A DNA stretch of 64,000 nucleotides from Tretioscincus oriximinensis (GCA_022410635.1 JAJVDF010000135.1:1174439-1238438), one strand, 5' to 3'. Counted from the stretch's first letter, positions 24,140-37,014 are shown. Notes: generated by a model from the letters alone, not told the origin. Program-made: numbers and translations.

Positions 24140-24262
24140 CTTTCAGATATTATTGTTTTATTATTGTTTTAACACGCTAATTTTGTACTGTTGTTTTGAT
24201 TGTTGGCCACCCTGATACCTTCAGGTATAGGTCAGGGTATAAGTATAAATAAATAAATAATC
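24140..24262 (+). mobile_element. L2-type LINE 3' tail
   Basis: GGCCACCCTGATACCTTCAG, then GTATAGGTCAGGGTATAAGT and (AAAT)n: sense orientation of the recurrent tail, preceded by T-rich 3' UTR. Confidence 0.7.
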
Positions 24263-25124
24263 TGAAGAAGATTTAAGGTAGAGATGTGGATCATCACAAA
24301 AGCCTAAGAATGTTATAGAAAACTAGCTGTGTAGATTATTGTTCACCTTTATTTTTTTTAAAGATAAATTCACCCTTCAAATAAATTCAAGGGTAATGAG
24401 AGAGCCCTGTTTCTGTGGCTCATCCCACAAAAAGCATCAGCTCCTATTAAAGCGGTGCCTTTTTACAAAAAACTAAAACAAAAGATTCTTAAATCCTTTT
24501 CACATAGTAGAAGGTCAAGTGACCTGTTTCCTCAGGTCTGTCAGAGAAGCCAGCAGCATCCCCTGCCTACCAATCACACAGGCAGCCAAAAGCTGCCTTC
24601 CCCACTCCACCCCCACCCCTATCCCACTTGTGAGTTGCTGCCAGTTTTGATGCAAACCATTGCATTTGGAAGAAGAAAAAAATCACCCTTGTTAGCAGGA
24701 ATGCTGTCATGGTGATTTCTCCTCCACGGTTAGAGTCCTTTTCTTCTGTAGCACTTGCCCTCAAACGAGAGAACGAAGGAGGGAAAGATCAGACTGGGTC
24801 TTGGCTGTTTAGTCTACCAATCAGAATGGTGACAAAGAGTCTAGCAACTGGCATGGAGCACCTTTGTGAGCACAGCCCTTGTTGCCACCATTCTCCTTTC
24901 ACAGGAACAGGGAAAGAAAAGAACTTCTTGCTCAGAAGAGGGGCAAGGTACTAGCGGTGCAAGACAAAGGGATTACAGCCTATATTTAGACCAAGCCAGC
25001 CACAAGCAGCAATGAAAGAGGCCACTCATTCCAACATCTGTGACAAAATGCAAATACAATGACCTAGTCAGTTAATGCAGTGATTCACTGAAAGCAGAAT
25101 CAAGCAGGAGGTGTTAGAAATACA
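24263..25124. other. unique sequence, nothing recognised
   Basis: No repeat or gene recognised. Confidence 0.4.
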
Positions 25125-25610
25125 AATAGTCTATTTTTCTCTATACACCCTATCCACCCCATGCACGAGTTTGTACACTTCAATCAGATCACCTTTCAAA
25201 CATCGTCTTTCGAGGCTGAAGAGGCTCAGACGTTGCAGCCTGACTTCATAAGAGAAGTGCTTCAGACCCTTGATCATTCTTGTTGCCCTTTTCTGCACCT
25301 TCTCTAGTTCCACAATATCCTTCCTGGGCTGTGGTGATCAGAACTGAACACAGTGTTCCAAATGTGGCCTCACTGCAGATTTATAAAGAGGCAAAGCAAC
25401 ATTTACTGACTTGTTTTCAGTTCCTTTCCTTATTATCCCCAACATGAAATTTGCTTTTTTCGCTGGTGCTACACATTGACTTGACATCTTCGTTGAATTG
25501 TCCACCAACACCCCAAGATCCTTTTCTTGCTCAGTTACAGAACACTTAGTTCCCATCAGTTGGTAGGAGTAATTGGGGTTCTTTGACCCAATGCATGATC
25601 CACTATGTCA
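25125..25610 (-). mobile_element. CR1 LINE ORF2 C-terminal fragment, one stop
   Basis: On the minus strand a single frame runs about 155 codons. It shows PNYSYQLMG, KDLGVLVD, MLGIIRKG, LYKSAVRPHLEHCVQF, ELEKVQKRATRMIKGL and SLERRCLKGDLIEVYKL in the order of CR1 ORF2 between the RT and the C-terminus. The only break is TGA at 25338-25340 where the family has a conserved tryptophan (TGG). This suggests a relatively young copy. It starts and ends inside the ORF, so it is truncated at both ends. Confidence 0.92.
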
Positions 25611-26914
25611 AACTGAGTCAGGTAAGCATCAGAAAGTCCATGTCTAACAGTCAACAACCCTGTAGGACTCTTTTCTAAATCAACCGAGGAACTAGTTTTT
25701 TAATTCCAGCAATAAAATGCAGCAGCCTTTCAGATACTTGCAAACTATTTTATAGAAACTCTCTAAGTCTCATTTGTTCTAGGGCCTTTTGGCATTTCAA
25801 AGGGAAAGGGCGGAAAAACAGGCAATAGAAGGTTATTAAAAAGTAAAAATCCACGACTGCTACAAAACACCATTTCTTCTTCCAACTTGGAGTTTATGAT
25901 TGCTTCGTGCCTATGTGATAAAATTTTCACTGAAGATTAATGCTCAGAAAGTGGACACACCTCACAGCTAAGCCTCATGCTCACAGGCTCACTAATGATT
26001 CTTTAAAGTTGGAAATACAATTTTGAAATCAAGAAAGCTGTTAGTCTCTTTGGAAAGCTTTATGGAGTTTTTACGTTAGAGCTTTGATGAATAACGGCTG
26101 AGTTCCTGTTGAAGAAGAAGGAATAAAACTTTAATCAGTGTCCTAGCCTGATTAGCTTAATGGCTTAAGGTAGGCTGCCTCTACACAAACTGTTAAAATC
26201 CATAATATGAGAAACAATTGTGGAATGTAGACATCACATGTACCTTAAGTCCACATGGAACCACACTGTCCTGTGCTGGCGTCATCTCGCAGTACCCTGG
26301 CGTAATCCCATTAATGAGTAGTACACAGAAGAAGGCTTCTCACCTCCCCAATAGCAAAACATGGCAATTTCACAGAGAATCAGCTACAGGGTATTCCGGT
26401 GCAATAGAGCTTTTTTCAGTTTCATTACTGAAACTCTGTTAGCACATAGGGCAGTGTCTTCATGATATCACTATCAATACGGTAGGAAAAACTTGTGCGG
26501 AGGTGCCCACAGATGTAATGAGTTATGGTTGCCATATAGAAAACTAGTCAACAAGTATCCAGGCTTTTTGGATCGTGCCATAAGTGTATTGGGTGCCCGT
26601 TTCCTATCCCATAGATTCCTTTGATCTGTCATGACTGCACAGCTTCTATGTGTGATGGCTTGCTCCTGGGTGCAGTTTCTACATCTGGGACATTCCAGTG
26701 GTAGTTTGCTGGAAATTAGGTTAGGTACTTTTCAGCCTTTGCTCATATTGTGCAGACAGACAGTGATGGCCAGCAACATTTCACTGAGTTCTATAAAATG
26801 TTGCCACTTAAAAACACTGTAATTAATTTGTTTCCTCCAGACGAACACAAGTCAGTGCCTAACTGTAAGTAAGGTGAGATAGGATTGGTTCACAATTGGG
26901 GAAAAAAACACATT
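25611..26914. other. unique sequence, nothing recognised
   Basis: No repeat or gene recognised. Confidence 0.4.
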
Positions 26915-27030
26915 TGCTAGAATCATAGAGTTGGACGAGACCTCCAGGGTCATCAGGTCCAACCTCTATCAAATGCAGGGTTCACTAAACTATCCCAGAT
27001 GGCTGCCCAGCCTCTTGTTTGAAAACATCC
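26915..27030 (-). mobile_element. CR1 LINE fragment, bird-like type
   Basis: AATCATAGAGTTGGACGAGA, CCTCCAGGGTCATCAGGTCC and AACCTCTATC match the widespread amniote CR1 3' region in reverse, a different subfamily from the GAACATAAGAAGAGC copies. Confidence 0.85.
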
Positions 27031-28893
27031 AGTGAAGTCTGAGATAGGCACTGAGATGCTGCATATGAAAGTTTGATTTAGCATAAAAAGGCACTTCTCT
27101 CACTTTCCCTGTTGTTCCCCCATACCTCAGAGCATGCGCAAAGTTGATCTCTATCAGGATTCCCACATAAAATCTGGGATAGGGAGTTGAGCATTTAATG
27201 GGTGTGAAAAAGTGATCCTGCCCCAGATGCATTAGAAATTGCATCTGGTGAAAAGTCCCCTTTTCTATAGTCATTAAAGGTCCAAAGTTTTATCCTAGAT
27301 TTTACGTGAGACCCATAATCTGTACCAGCCTGCTCTGCAGGGAGCAACTTGTTACAGAAGGTTGTTCTAAACATATGTATTTATTCTCACATGCATGCAG
27401 GATTTTAAAACTGTACTGGAGCTGATCATAAAAGTGGAGACCATTTGGCTGTTTTCCAAACAAAATTTCTTTATTAAAGTAAAAAAGTTACCCAGAAAAT
27501 AACTTCATACATAGAAATAAATAATTCAAAGTTTCAAAGCTGGATAAATTAGTCAAACTGTAACACAACTGAAAAAGCAATATTTCCAAGACAGTAATTT
27601 GTAGTAAGTAACAAGGTTTAGTTAAATCCAAGGTGTAAGACAGAAGGCGCATGTAGACTGCTTCTACTTTTTAGAGATATTTCTGTCTATCATGCTTTTT
27701 TTTTCATTATCCTTTCTGTCCATGAAGAGATTGCCTGTCCTTACTATAAAAGCTCTATAAATTATAGCTTGTGATTGGATATGTTGCGTTTTGTTCCTTT
27801 TGGCTATTGATGTCATTGCTGGGCAGGTAAATTCAAATCACCTGAGTTTTGAGATGCTGCTCTTGTTGTTTGTAGGGATTATTTCAGAATTCATTTTAAA
27901 TGTGAATTAACACAGACGTGTCTCTGCTCCCATATTCCTCTCAGTCTGCATTACTGTAGCGAGCATTTGGTTTTGCAGCTCCATGATATTTAAATAAATA
28001 ATATAAGCATTTAAAAAAAAATTAAACCTGGCTTTAGCCTTCATGTATGAAGATTACCTGTGCAAAATAAAATTCAGGGCTGTCCTACACCTCTGGGACA
28101 GCTTTGTCTGTAATATGTGCATACACTGAATCCCTGGGTTTTGTTTACAGTATAAAAATACAACCATTAACTACAGAGTAGCAGTTATAAAAATCTACTC
28201 TGCAACCTAGCTCTCTTCCTCCTAAACTATTTGATTTCCCATGGAAATTCCCCATTTATCTCTCTCCCCACATGATCTACAGTACTGGTCCCTTGTCCAC
28301 CATTCTCCAAGACACACTTACCAGCGCCTCATGAATAAACCGTTTTATCTGCTGGAGTGGCAGGACTCTATAATCAAAGAACTGTGATAGGAGAGCAGGA
28401 TTAACCCTGGAGAAGAAAGAAAATCCCTCTACAGCCTCCTGCCAGATACATCAAAAGCAACATACCATCTACTAATCTACTGTATAATACATTGGTTGGT
28501 TGTGCAGGAACTGCAGTTGGAGACAAAAATACATTCTTGGTCAGTTTGCTCTTGTAGCAGAACAAGTGTAATTTCTCAAAGTGCATCCCTTTGGCAGCTC
28601 AGTTTTAAAATAGAATAAACGTAACTGAAATTGCATGTCTTTTCTGCTATGCCTTCTAAAGGATAGCATAGCTTGCTGCTCAATTACTCACAGATATATA
28701 TGACAGAGATTGAGTATCTCCTCCCTTCAGGTTTTTCATATCAAGTTTTTCATCTAGGTTCTAAGAGAATATTCCTATAGTCTGTTAAACTAAGGTTGCA
28801 TTTCAGTGATCAAAAACCTGGAGTCCCTGCTGCAATATAGTGAACCTTCATCAGAATGCTGAAAAACAATGCTAATGGTTCCCCTATGTCAGT
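27031..28893. other. unique sequence, nothing recognised
   Basis: Nothing assigned. AT-rich; no exon-like frame. Confidence 0.4.
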
Positions 28894-29506
28894 GATGTTC
28901 CTGAACTACAATTCCCAACATTCCATCTGGTTTAGCAGAGTGGGCTTGTGATCATACCGTGTAGGTAATCCCTAACTTCCTTGAAGTTTCCCCCACACCT
29001 TGCTTTCCTTTCAGTTTCCTGCATTCAGTGTTAACCCAATCTGGTTAATATAACTTTCAGTATGTTTCTTAGTATTATATATCTGCTTCTGACAGGACAT
29101 CCTATCTACCTCCACTGTCCCCATTAATCCTCATGAACCTTCAGGCCTCTGAATGACACTGACACATGTGGTTTTTATAACAAATAAATAACTTTATTTT
29201 AACATATAACACAAAGAAAGCTTAACTTCAAAGTTTCTTTTATTCTTTTCAGTTTAACGCTATCTCAGGCTCATTTGTATCCAGGCCTATCCAGCCCTGT
29301 CCTCCATTCAGGCCTCTGCTCCAGTTTATTTTATTGAAAGAGAGATTTCAATATTTGATTTTGTCCCTTTTGGGTTTCTGCTGCTCAACTGAAATCACTG
29401 CTGTTTTTCATTCGGCATGTATTTCCAGCTTTTAACTTTATCATTTCCAGGGCTTAACAGTGCTGGGAGTGGAATGGAATGTTGGTTGTTGTGGTTCAGG
29501 AACATC
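28894..29506. mobile_element. possible 613-bp TIR-bounded element
   Basis: GATGTTCCTGAACTACAA (from 28894) and its reverse complement ending at 29506 form 33-bp inverted termini with about three mismatches, both containing AACATTCCAT. The interior has no transposase frame. No matching flanking duplication was found, so two independent copies of a short repeat in opposite orientation is the alternative. Confidence 0.5.
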
Positions 29507-30834
29507 TGGAGTGTCACCCGTTAGCCATCACCGCCCTATGTTCACTATGACGCCTTTGGATGAGTAGTGGCAGAGGGAATAATTGCTCTGGAGTCTGTAT
29601 TGCATAAGTATTGCACTGGAAAAGGCCCACTTCCAGGTCCCATTTTTGGTAGGATCTCACACTAAAGCCACATCCACAAAGCTGAAACTTTGTGGACTGG
29701 ACTGCATTGTAGCTCCTCAGTGCTGATTGCGCTGACTCATTGCTCTGTGATTTCTGCTTGTGGGGAAAGGGTGATTCAGTAATGGAGCCTTCAAGCAAGC
29801 TGCTTCCATTACTATATGTGGTTTGGAGAACTTCCATGGCTGGGGCAAGATCTCCATGCGAAGCTGCGCAAAACCAGCTGCCAATCGAAGTGCTCGCACA
29901 TGTCCCATGCCAGGAGCTACATCAGTGTCCTAGCAATTGCCATGACAGCACGGCACTCCTATCTGTTTGTTTTTATTAGATCCCATAAAGTCTACTTCAG
30001 CAACTGCTGATTATATGGACAAAGGGTGGCTCCATTTTGGATAGTATACAAGACCAGCAAGTGCACTCTCTAAGGGAGGAAGGCAGCCCTTTCTTATACC
30101 ATACCAGTGTGCAGCAAAATCCCATTAGCCCAATATACTGGCCAATCATTGTTCTAATATTAGCATTCAACCTTGTATTCTTAATCTTATCTGCCTATAT
30201 GTTTCCTCCTTGCTTCCAATATTTGTGTTTAATGCAGAAACAGGACACTATGAGGATTCAAAGAGATTAAAGTCAGCTAAAAAGTTGGGCTTATCAACCT
30301 AAATCTTTCAGCAATTCATCTGGTTAGTAGACCTTTTACTGCCATAGGATAGATTTCTATAGAAGCTATGTAAATCGATCCTCTATGATGCAGTGCAATT
30401 AAAAGTGATTTATTCATTGGATTGATGCCCATGTTTCAGGTACATACACACTTTTCAATCTAAATCACAATTCCAACTTCTTGGAATATCTTGTTCAATA
30501 TCTTGTAAATGGTAGGGAATTTTATTATTTCCCAAATTGTGGCACTAATTGCTTCTGTGGACTTCTCTCGGCACAAAAATGATGCCACAATTAACTCCAA
30601 GTAAAATGTCTCCATTCTCATCATGGGGTAGCATAATACAAAGTAACAGTAAGCATTCTTAGAGGTATCTCTTACACCCATTGCTTTGTTGTGTATAGAT
30701 TGACAGTACACTTGAAATTGAATTACCGTGTTCTCCTTAATTACCATGCAATCCATAAAACGAATTGCAGAAAATGACTGACTTCAGAGCCTGTTGGGGT
30801 GGTTAATATTAGAAAAATGTAAGGAGAAAAATTA
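29507..30834. other. unique sequence, nothing recognised
   Basis: Nothing assigned. Frames at 29514-30270 (up to 107 codons) have no recognisable domain. The 77-codon plus frame at 30037-30270 has a hydrophobic stretch but no supporting context. Confidence 0.4.
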
Positions 30835-32520
30835 AAGATGAATTTTACAAACCTGAGATTATGTTTACATCCAAATGTTCAATTTACGAATCAACAAGCA
30901 TCAAAGTTAAAGACACAATCTAAGAAGACAAAATATCTGAGATTCGGCATTCTGAGAAATTTGAATAAGACTGTATTGATAAACACTATATCTGTTATAA
31001 AAACTATATGAAAAACAGTTAAGAGTGGAACAAGATTTACTTGGTACCATTGTTAATCCACTAGTGATGATAAAAATGATTGTCTTACAGGGTCTGCCTA
31101 CAAATTTGTTTCAAAACAGATTATGCCATTTATATTTAAATTCATTATACAAAACTTTTGGGACAGTTAATCCAAAGAAAAACAAGTCAAAGTAGTGTAG
31201 GGCACCCTAGAATTGTCCATATATGACAATGCATTTGGATTTTTAGATTGGTTTACCAAAACAATAGAAGGTAAGACTAGAGGAGGATAAGAACATTAAA
31301 AAATGTTATATAAGGTGGAATTAAGGCTTGGGCCAGGTGGTTAAAAAAACATGCCAATCTGTTTCTCCTCAAATGTTGTCATAAAGCTGGCATTCCACTA
31401 TATACAAAATATTTTAAATTAGATATGGCATTGCTTGAATGCCAACAGGATGGAAGCTATAAACGATTTCTATGATTGCAGGATAATCTAAAGCTAAAAT
31501 GATTATGAATATTAGCAGAATTATTTGACTCACATCCAATATAAGCCTTTTTAAAAAAATCAGGAAGCAAAAGATAAACTGTAGTCAGTGAAAATATTAA
31601 TTCTGAACAATTTTTTTAAAAATGTTTCAAAGTCGATCAAAGAGTTAGTGCCACAAATATGCTTAATATTAACTTCTTTTAGGATGTCAAAACTCAATAA
31701 AAACAATTGGGAATGGAATTTTCAGGAACATTCAAAGAGAGAGTCTGGATGGCCTTCTTTGAATCAAAATAGAAATGGGATAATGAGGAATCTATAAAAA
31801 TGAGAGAATTCTACACAGAAGTGTGTGTATACTGTAGATACACAGTACAGATATAGAGTCTGTACTATAGAGATACTGATACAAATTGGACATGCAAGTG
31901 ATAATAATCCTCAGTGGCAGAGAGGATGATTAGGTTAGGCAGGCACTTTGGTGTATTTCCATTTATGGTGGGAATGACAAGTTAGAGACTATAAGAGGGT
32001 GATTTTCATGAGGTATTGGACTTACTATACCAAATCACCTATACCTAAGGATTTTCATTTGCAGGATTTTCAAAGCTTGTGTCTAAATTCCCTTAAGATA
32101 CAACTTCTCCATAATTTGATTTATGCTGCTAAAGCAATATTGTCAATAAGAAAGATTTAACAATGGTTTACAGACAAGACTGGTATAAAAAGATATGGAA
32201 ACTTTTAGTTAATGCCTGTGAGGTTCAGAAGATCTGCTGTTGAAGAAAGTGATATACACAGTGCTATATCCTTGCCTATTGATAATTTGAATATATGGAG
32301 AAAGTTGGACACATCAGATAAACAACAAACAGTTAAATGGATAACTTGACATGTATCTGTATTGTGTATAAATTATTGGGCCAAACGAAGCTATGCTGAT
32401 TTGCTGGAGAGTTAAGAATCATGGTTGTTTTCTTTTTTTTGTCTTGTTTAGATTTGTTATGTCATTTTATTTCTCTTTTTCTTTTTTGTTTGACATGTAT
32501 ATTAAAAACATAGTTAAAAA
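30835..32520 (+). mobile_element. degraded L1 LINE ORF2 fragment and 3' end
   Basis: Plus strand. Scattered pieces match L1 ORF2 C-terminal order: KYLRFGILRNLNKTVLIN, KMIVLQGLPTNLFQNRL (the family's KMNxLPRLLYLFQ segment), FPFMVG (from FHLWWEC), LIYAAKAIL and SAVEESDI. They lie in different frames with many stops. It ends in a T-rich 3' UTR and an A-rich tail (ACATAGTTAAAAAAAAGG). No target duplication is clear. It is much older than the copy at 62026-63581. Confidence 0.65.
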
Positions 32521-33554
32521 AAAGGAAGAAATAAAATTACTGATTTCTGGAACCATTTCCTACACTTCACTACATGACCATAACCAGACATGTCAAAGCT
32601 GTGGAACTTTGGTTCCTTGGCTTCCCTGCTTAGGAGATCAAGAACTAGGGAAGTGTGTAAGCAGCTTGCCTTCCATGTCTCACACAGGTTCTGAAGGATC
32701 TATTTCCCACTTATGTGTGGAAGCTAAGTGAGTCAAAACATGTCCATAGCTTTGGGTGATGGTTAAATGTGGTGGAAGTTATAACCCAAACCAGGTGAAG
32801 TGCACCAGATAGAAAAAGTGCTATGACGCATAGGAATGAATTAAAATCTTGGCAATGGATTTACTTTTCTCTATTGTAATTTCATTGCCTTGAATCTGTT
32901 TCCTCCCAGATGTGTTACATAGGCATTATGGTTTCCATATGCTCTTACAATGCAAAATGAATATATATATAGAGAGAATGGGTTTCTCCAATGCCATAGT
33001 AATTCTCTCTCCATTCAGACAAACTTGAAAAATTAGATTTTTCCAACTACATTAGCTGGTCATCAAGATGTTTGAGGTAGAATCATCACGAAGAACAAGT
33101 TGTTCTGGTTCTATTTCCCTCCAACACAGATTACCTTTCTGCTTTTCCTTTCTGCCTTGTTCCAGGGTCTGGACCAGTGAGGCCTCCAGAACAGAGCAAA
33201 CCATTGTCTGGAATATCATCATCTGCAAAATGGCACTAGTCCAGACCAGGCCCTGCACAGCCCACAAAGCTGAAAAAGCTTTGCCAATACACAGGAATAT
33301 AGAACCAGGCTTTCCCCACACTTCTATGTTCTGGACTAGATCCAGTTGGTCCACTGATAGACTTTGATATTAAGGTGTATTGGCAATCCATATCTTTGCC
33401 CCATACCCCTGATCTGCAAATGACATATATCAATAGGGTCAATGAAGCGCTGAAGCTGTCTACAAGGGTTTCTAATACAGATCTAAGATGAGTGTAGAAA
33501 AGCACATAATTCAAGAGATTAACAGCAAATCTTTCTGCTTCTGTGATGCTCAGC
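32521..33554. other. unique sequence, nothing recognised
   Basis: No gene recognised. Overlapping 100-132 codon frames at 33052-33634 on both strands partly run into the following CR1 copy. Confidence 0.4.
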
Positions 33555-33700
33555 TGAACATAAGAACATAAGAAGAGCACTGCTGAATTGGGCCAGGGCC
33601 CATCTAGTCCAAGATTCTGTCTCATACAGCCCACTAATTGGACCTGGGCAGACTGAATGAAGAAAGCAAAATATTCACTTACTCTTGACTCCCTGCAAAT
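33555..33700 (-). mobile_element. CR1-type LINE 3' UTR
   Basis: AACATAAGAACATAAGAAGA, GCCCATCTAGTCCAAG, TCTGTCTCATACAGCCCACT and TGACTCCCTGCAAATGG are the reverse of the CR1 3' UTR; truncated after the hairpin block. Confidence 0.85.
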
Positions 33701-34100
33701 GGTATTTCGTGAGTACCCTCCAAATGCTCCTAAACTACAGATGTTATTTCTCGTCAGCTTCAGCCTGTTTCAGACAACTAATTGAATATCTTGTTCTATC
33801 ACAGTTGAACATCTTGTTCTATCTCATGTCTCCTTCTTTCAGTTCTTCCCTCTTCGCCTTAAAACAAGGGCAAAAGTGGAGTGGCGTTGTGCTGGGCGCA
33901 TTAAATCCAAATCGAAAGCATTCTCACTTCTCTCAATCCACAGAACCAAATGTGCTGGGAATGAAATGGGTCTGTAATGTGAATTGGGCGCAGTTCCAAC
34001 AATCATTTTCATTCCTATTTTAAGGCGTAGTGCATTTGTAGCCTTAGTTAGCAACTGCAAAAAGGAAGCTAGAAACACACTTAGGCCCAATTTGCATTCT
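33701..34100. other. unique or unassigned repeat
   Basis: Possibly the outer part of the palindromic element that follows (GCGCATTAAATCC and TTGGGCGCAG motifs), but not resolved. Confidence 0.35.
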
Positions 34101-34264
34101 CCTGATTTGATTCCCTTTATTAGAAGTGGGTTAGCTTGGTCTGTCTTAGGTCCTGTTTGCACAGGCTCAGTAATTCATTTTAGGCTCTAAAATGGATAGA
34201 TGAACTTGTGCAAACAAGGCCAGAAACAGACAAGCTAACCCATTTCTATTAAATACAAATCAGG
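34101..34264. mobile_element. palindromic MITE candidate
   Basis: CCTGATTTG at 34101 pairs with CAAATCAGG ending at 34264. Inward, GGGTTAGCTTG pairs with CAAGCTAACCC and TGTTTGCACA with TGTGCAAACA, so almost the whole 164 bp folds back on itself with a short centre. Non-coding. Confidence 0.75.
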
Positions 34265-36242
34265 TATACAAGCAATATGGGGATGCCTTTGCAATCTCTC
34301 TTCTAAGTGGAAATATCTCACTGTTCTGTCATTTATGAAAACTTCACTGTTTTAGTAGCTATTTTATTAATATTAGGCCCTGGACTCTATCTCTATACAG
34401 AGCTTGGCCATCCACATGCCATTCGGGCCTGTCATCCTCTATACTAGGATGTAGATAGAGCTCAAAATAAGGCTCAGTCCCCATGCTAGTATAGAGGGTC
34501 ATAAGAGTTACTACCAAAAAAAGGAACAGGAAGTTTCCAACTTCCATGGATGAGAAAAAGTTTTTTTCCACCAGATTCTGCAGGCATTATAAACTGCACC
34601 TGATGAAGGTTCTCATTTGCCACACCAATTAAAGCTGCAATGATATGAAAGCCATATGTTTTCTTTTTCCTTCTTAGAAATGTACAAGTGTACAGGTATT
34701 CTAAGTGTACAATGGAGTTTGCAAAGAATTGTTCAAAACAAATACAAAGATGTACACTGATCTTTATGGTAGAAAAAGTGATTTCTTTCTCTCACTCCCT
34801 TTTTAAATAGCCTGAAATAGAAACTGGATTATAATAGAAAAGCAATAATCGTTTTTCCAATATTTCCTATGAAGCACCTGAAATAATAGTTCAGCACAAC
34901 AATGTAAATATAAACAAACTGCTCCAATAATATCCTACAAGTCATAGGATTTTTAAATCCTACCTAATGCCACAGCTGGCCAATTCTGCCATCTATTGGT
35001 ACATAGAGAAAGCTGCAGAGATACTTCACAGCTGCTTCAGTGCCAACACATTCCTTCATGATGGAAGACTTTGGTTAAAAAATCTGACATCAAATATATA
35101 TAGGGCCATACCAGTTTGAAAAATGAACGAGTAACTACTTGCTAGTTTGAAAAGTTTAGACACAAGTGATTTGTCACCGTTTCTACATTACTGACAAGAA
35201 GAAAACATAAACAAGGCACTCTACATAGATGGCATTATAATCATACTTATTAAAATATATAAGTCCTGTAGCTCTTTCAAAAATGTCTTCACCCTTCATC
35301 AAAGTGGACAGTAATCTCATTCAAACCATCAGGTGACCAACAAGCAGTGCATTGAAATTGCATATGAAACCTTCACCAATCTGATCCTTGGTTGTATGGA
35401 AACTTCAATTATCCGTGTTGGAAAAAAAAGAAGTTGGATCCTTATTAGGTAGTAGTGATATTGCTTAGCCATTCAGTTGCATGTATGATTCTTTATAACC
35501 CCATAGAATGTGATAGTTTGACAGTAACTTGTAGAAGCTCAAAACCATGAGGGCGGGAGAGAAATGTACAGAAGCCACCCTAACCAGATACCCCTTTAAT
35601 GGAAAATATGCTGAATGAAGCCACCCAGGGCAGGGCATTCTGAGGGGCACTGAAGCAATGCTAACTATCCATTAAGATCCAGTTTTATCCCTTGCCATCT
35701 GGAGGCAGTGTTTGTTTGTTAAACCCAAATTATTGAATGTGATTAAAATGGTTAGAGTTTCAATATTTAGTAATATCACTCATGAATTCAGCATACTGGG
35801 AGCATAAGTAAAGATTATGTTTAAATGTTATTTAAAAATATTCCAGTCCTGACATTTGTAGAAGAGAAGAAAAAGGAAAAGAGGAGAAAGTATTGAGTTT
35901 AGTCAAAGTCAACAAGTTAAAGTTGATAGCAAAACTCAGCATTGATGTCATCCATGTCAGTAATTGTTTTATTTTTTTTAAATTTAGGCTGACATCATAT
36001 ATTCTAAAGTTCTTCTTTGGTTCTTTTCATAGATTGATTTTATTTGAAGCATATGCAGGAGGATATTTACATGAATATTTCCATTAGGGCACCCTTTACC
36101 CATGTCTTCGGATATATGTATTCATTTGTGGGAAGTCTATGATGTCAATTTCAAAATTCTTAAGTGAGTAAAACAGTCCTTTCTTACATACCTGAATTAG
36201 AGCACAAAAGCTAAAGACATCAAAACATTATCTGCTGGAGGC
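34265..36242. other. mostly unique sequence
   Basis: CTAACCAGATACCCCTTTAA at 35582 resembles the terminus of the hAT-type elements at 1527 and 36243 and may mark a third, eroded copy. A CTCF-like site (CCAATAGATGGCAG, minus strand) lies at 34986-34999. No gene recognised. Confidence 0.4.
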
Positions 36243-36766
36243 TAGGCTGACCAGATGACCCCTTTTGGAGAGGGGGAACTGGTTTTGGGGTGTCTACTCT
36301 GCCCTCCTGGGTGGACGCCATTTCCCCATTTTTTGCTGAGGATTTTTTTTAATTTCACTGCACCACCACTAGGGGGCTCTGGCATCTGGGGCCAGCTCCT
36401 GAAGGCACTCTTTACTCAGTAAAAAATAAAAATTATCGCACACTTCAAAAATTTCTTGCACATTTTTAAAAAGTTTTTTGTATTTTTTTTAATTCACTGC
36501 ACCACCACAAGGGGGCTCTGGCAACCAGGGCCAGCTCCTGAAGGCACCCTCCCCTCAGTAAAAAAATTATGATACATTCCAAAAATTCTCACACAGTTTA
36601 AAAATTCTCACACAGATTAAAATTTTTTCACATGCATCACAGATTTCTCAGGCAGGAATTTTGGAGGGGAATGGATGTTGGTGAGTGATTTGCATATTTA
36701 TGAATATGCAAATCAACATGAATATTAATTACCCTGGTTTGGGCCTCAGTAAAACTGGTTAGTCTA
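36243..36766. mobile_element. non-autonomous hAT-type transposon
   Basis: The left end TAGGCTGACCAGATGACCCC and right end ...AACTGGTTAGTCTA are inverted (TAGRCTRACCAG). CTGGAGGC is repeated exactly at 36235-36242 and 36767-36774, an 8-bp target-site duplication diagnostic of hAT-type transposition. The 524-bp interior has no transposase. It contains two tandem copies of a ~139-bp unit (CACTGCACCACCAC starts at 36356 and 36495; both continue through CTCTGGCA and CAGCTCCTGAAGGCA). Confidence 0.88.
36345..36600. repeat. tandem duplication, ~139-bp unit
   Basis: Two head-to-tail copies inside the hAT-type element, diverged at several positions, each containing CACCACYASAAGGGGGCTCTG-like sequence (CTCF-like core) and a TCAGTAAAAA end. 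Confidence 0.8.
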
Positions 36767-36774
36767 CTGGAGGC

Positions 36775-37014
36775 TGTACACCTTCTTAGAGCTTTATGTG
36801 GTCAAGAGATGCTGCCATTTCCACACCGAGGCCTCATGTGCTTCTGCATAATGATCTAACATCAAAACTATTGGAGCTTTTTGATATGTACTTTTATGGA
36901 TTTAAAGTTGTCGGATCAGCAGCACTGTTGCTGGCTTGCCATCCCTACCACAAAGTTTTGAAAGGAAAATTAATTTTTTTTAATAACATTGGAGAAATTT
37001 TTAATAACATTGGA
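36775..37014. other. unique sequence with 22-bp duplication
   Basis: TTTTAATAACATTGGAGAAA occurs twice in tandem at about 36976-37018; otherwise nothing recognised. Confidence 0.5.

Noticed and set aside
29150..29240. Minus-strand AATAAAGTTATTT resembling the poly(A) region of the LTR-like cassette at 61368
   Set aside because: Similarity is limited to AT-rich text around AATAAA; no promoter elements or boundaries accompany it.
30037..30270. 77-codon frame with a hydrophobic segment, possible small membrane protein
   Set aside because: No supporting context; composition fits chance AT-rich sequence.
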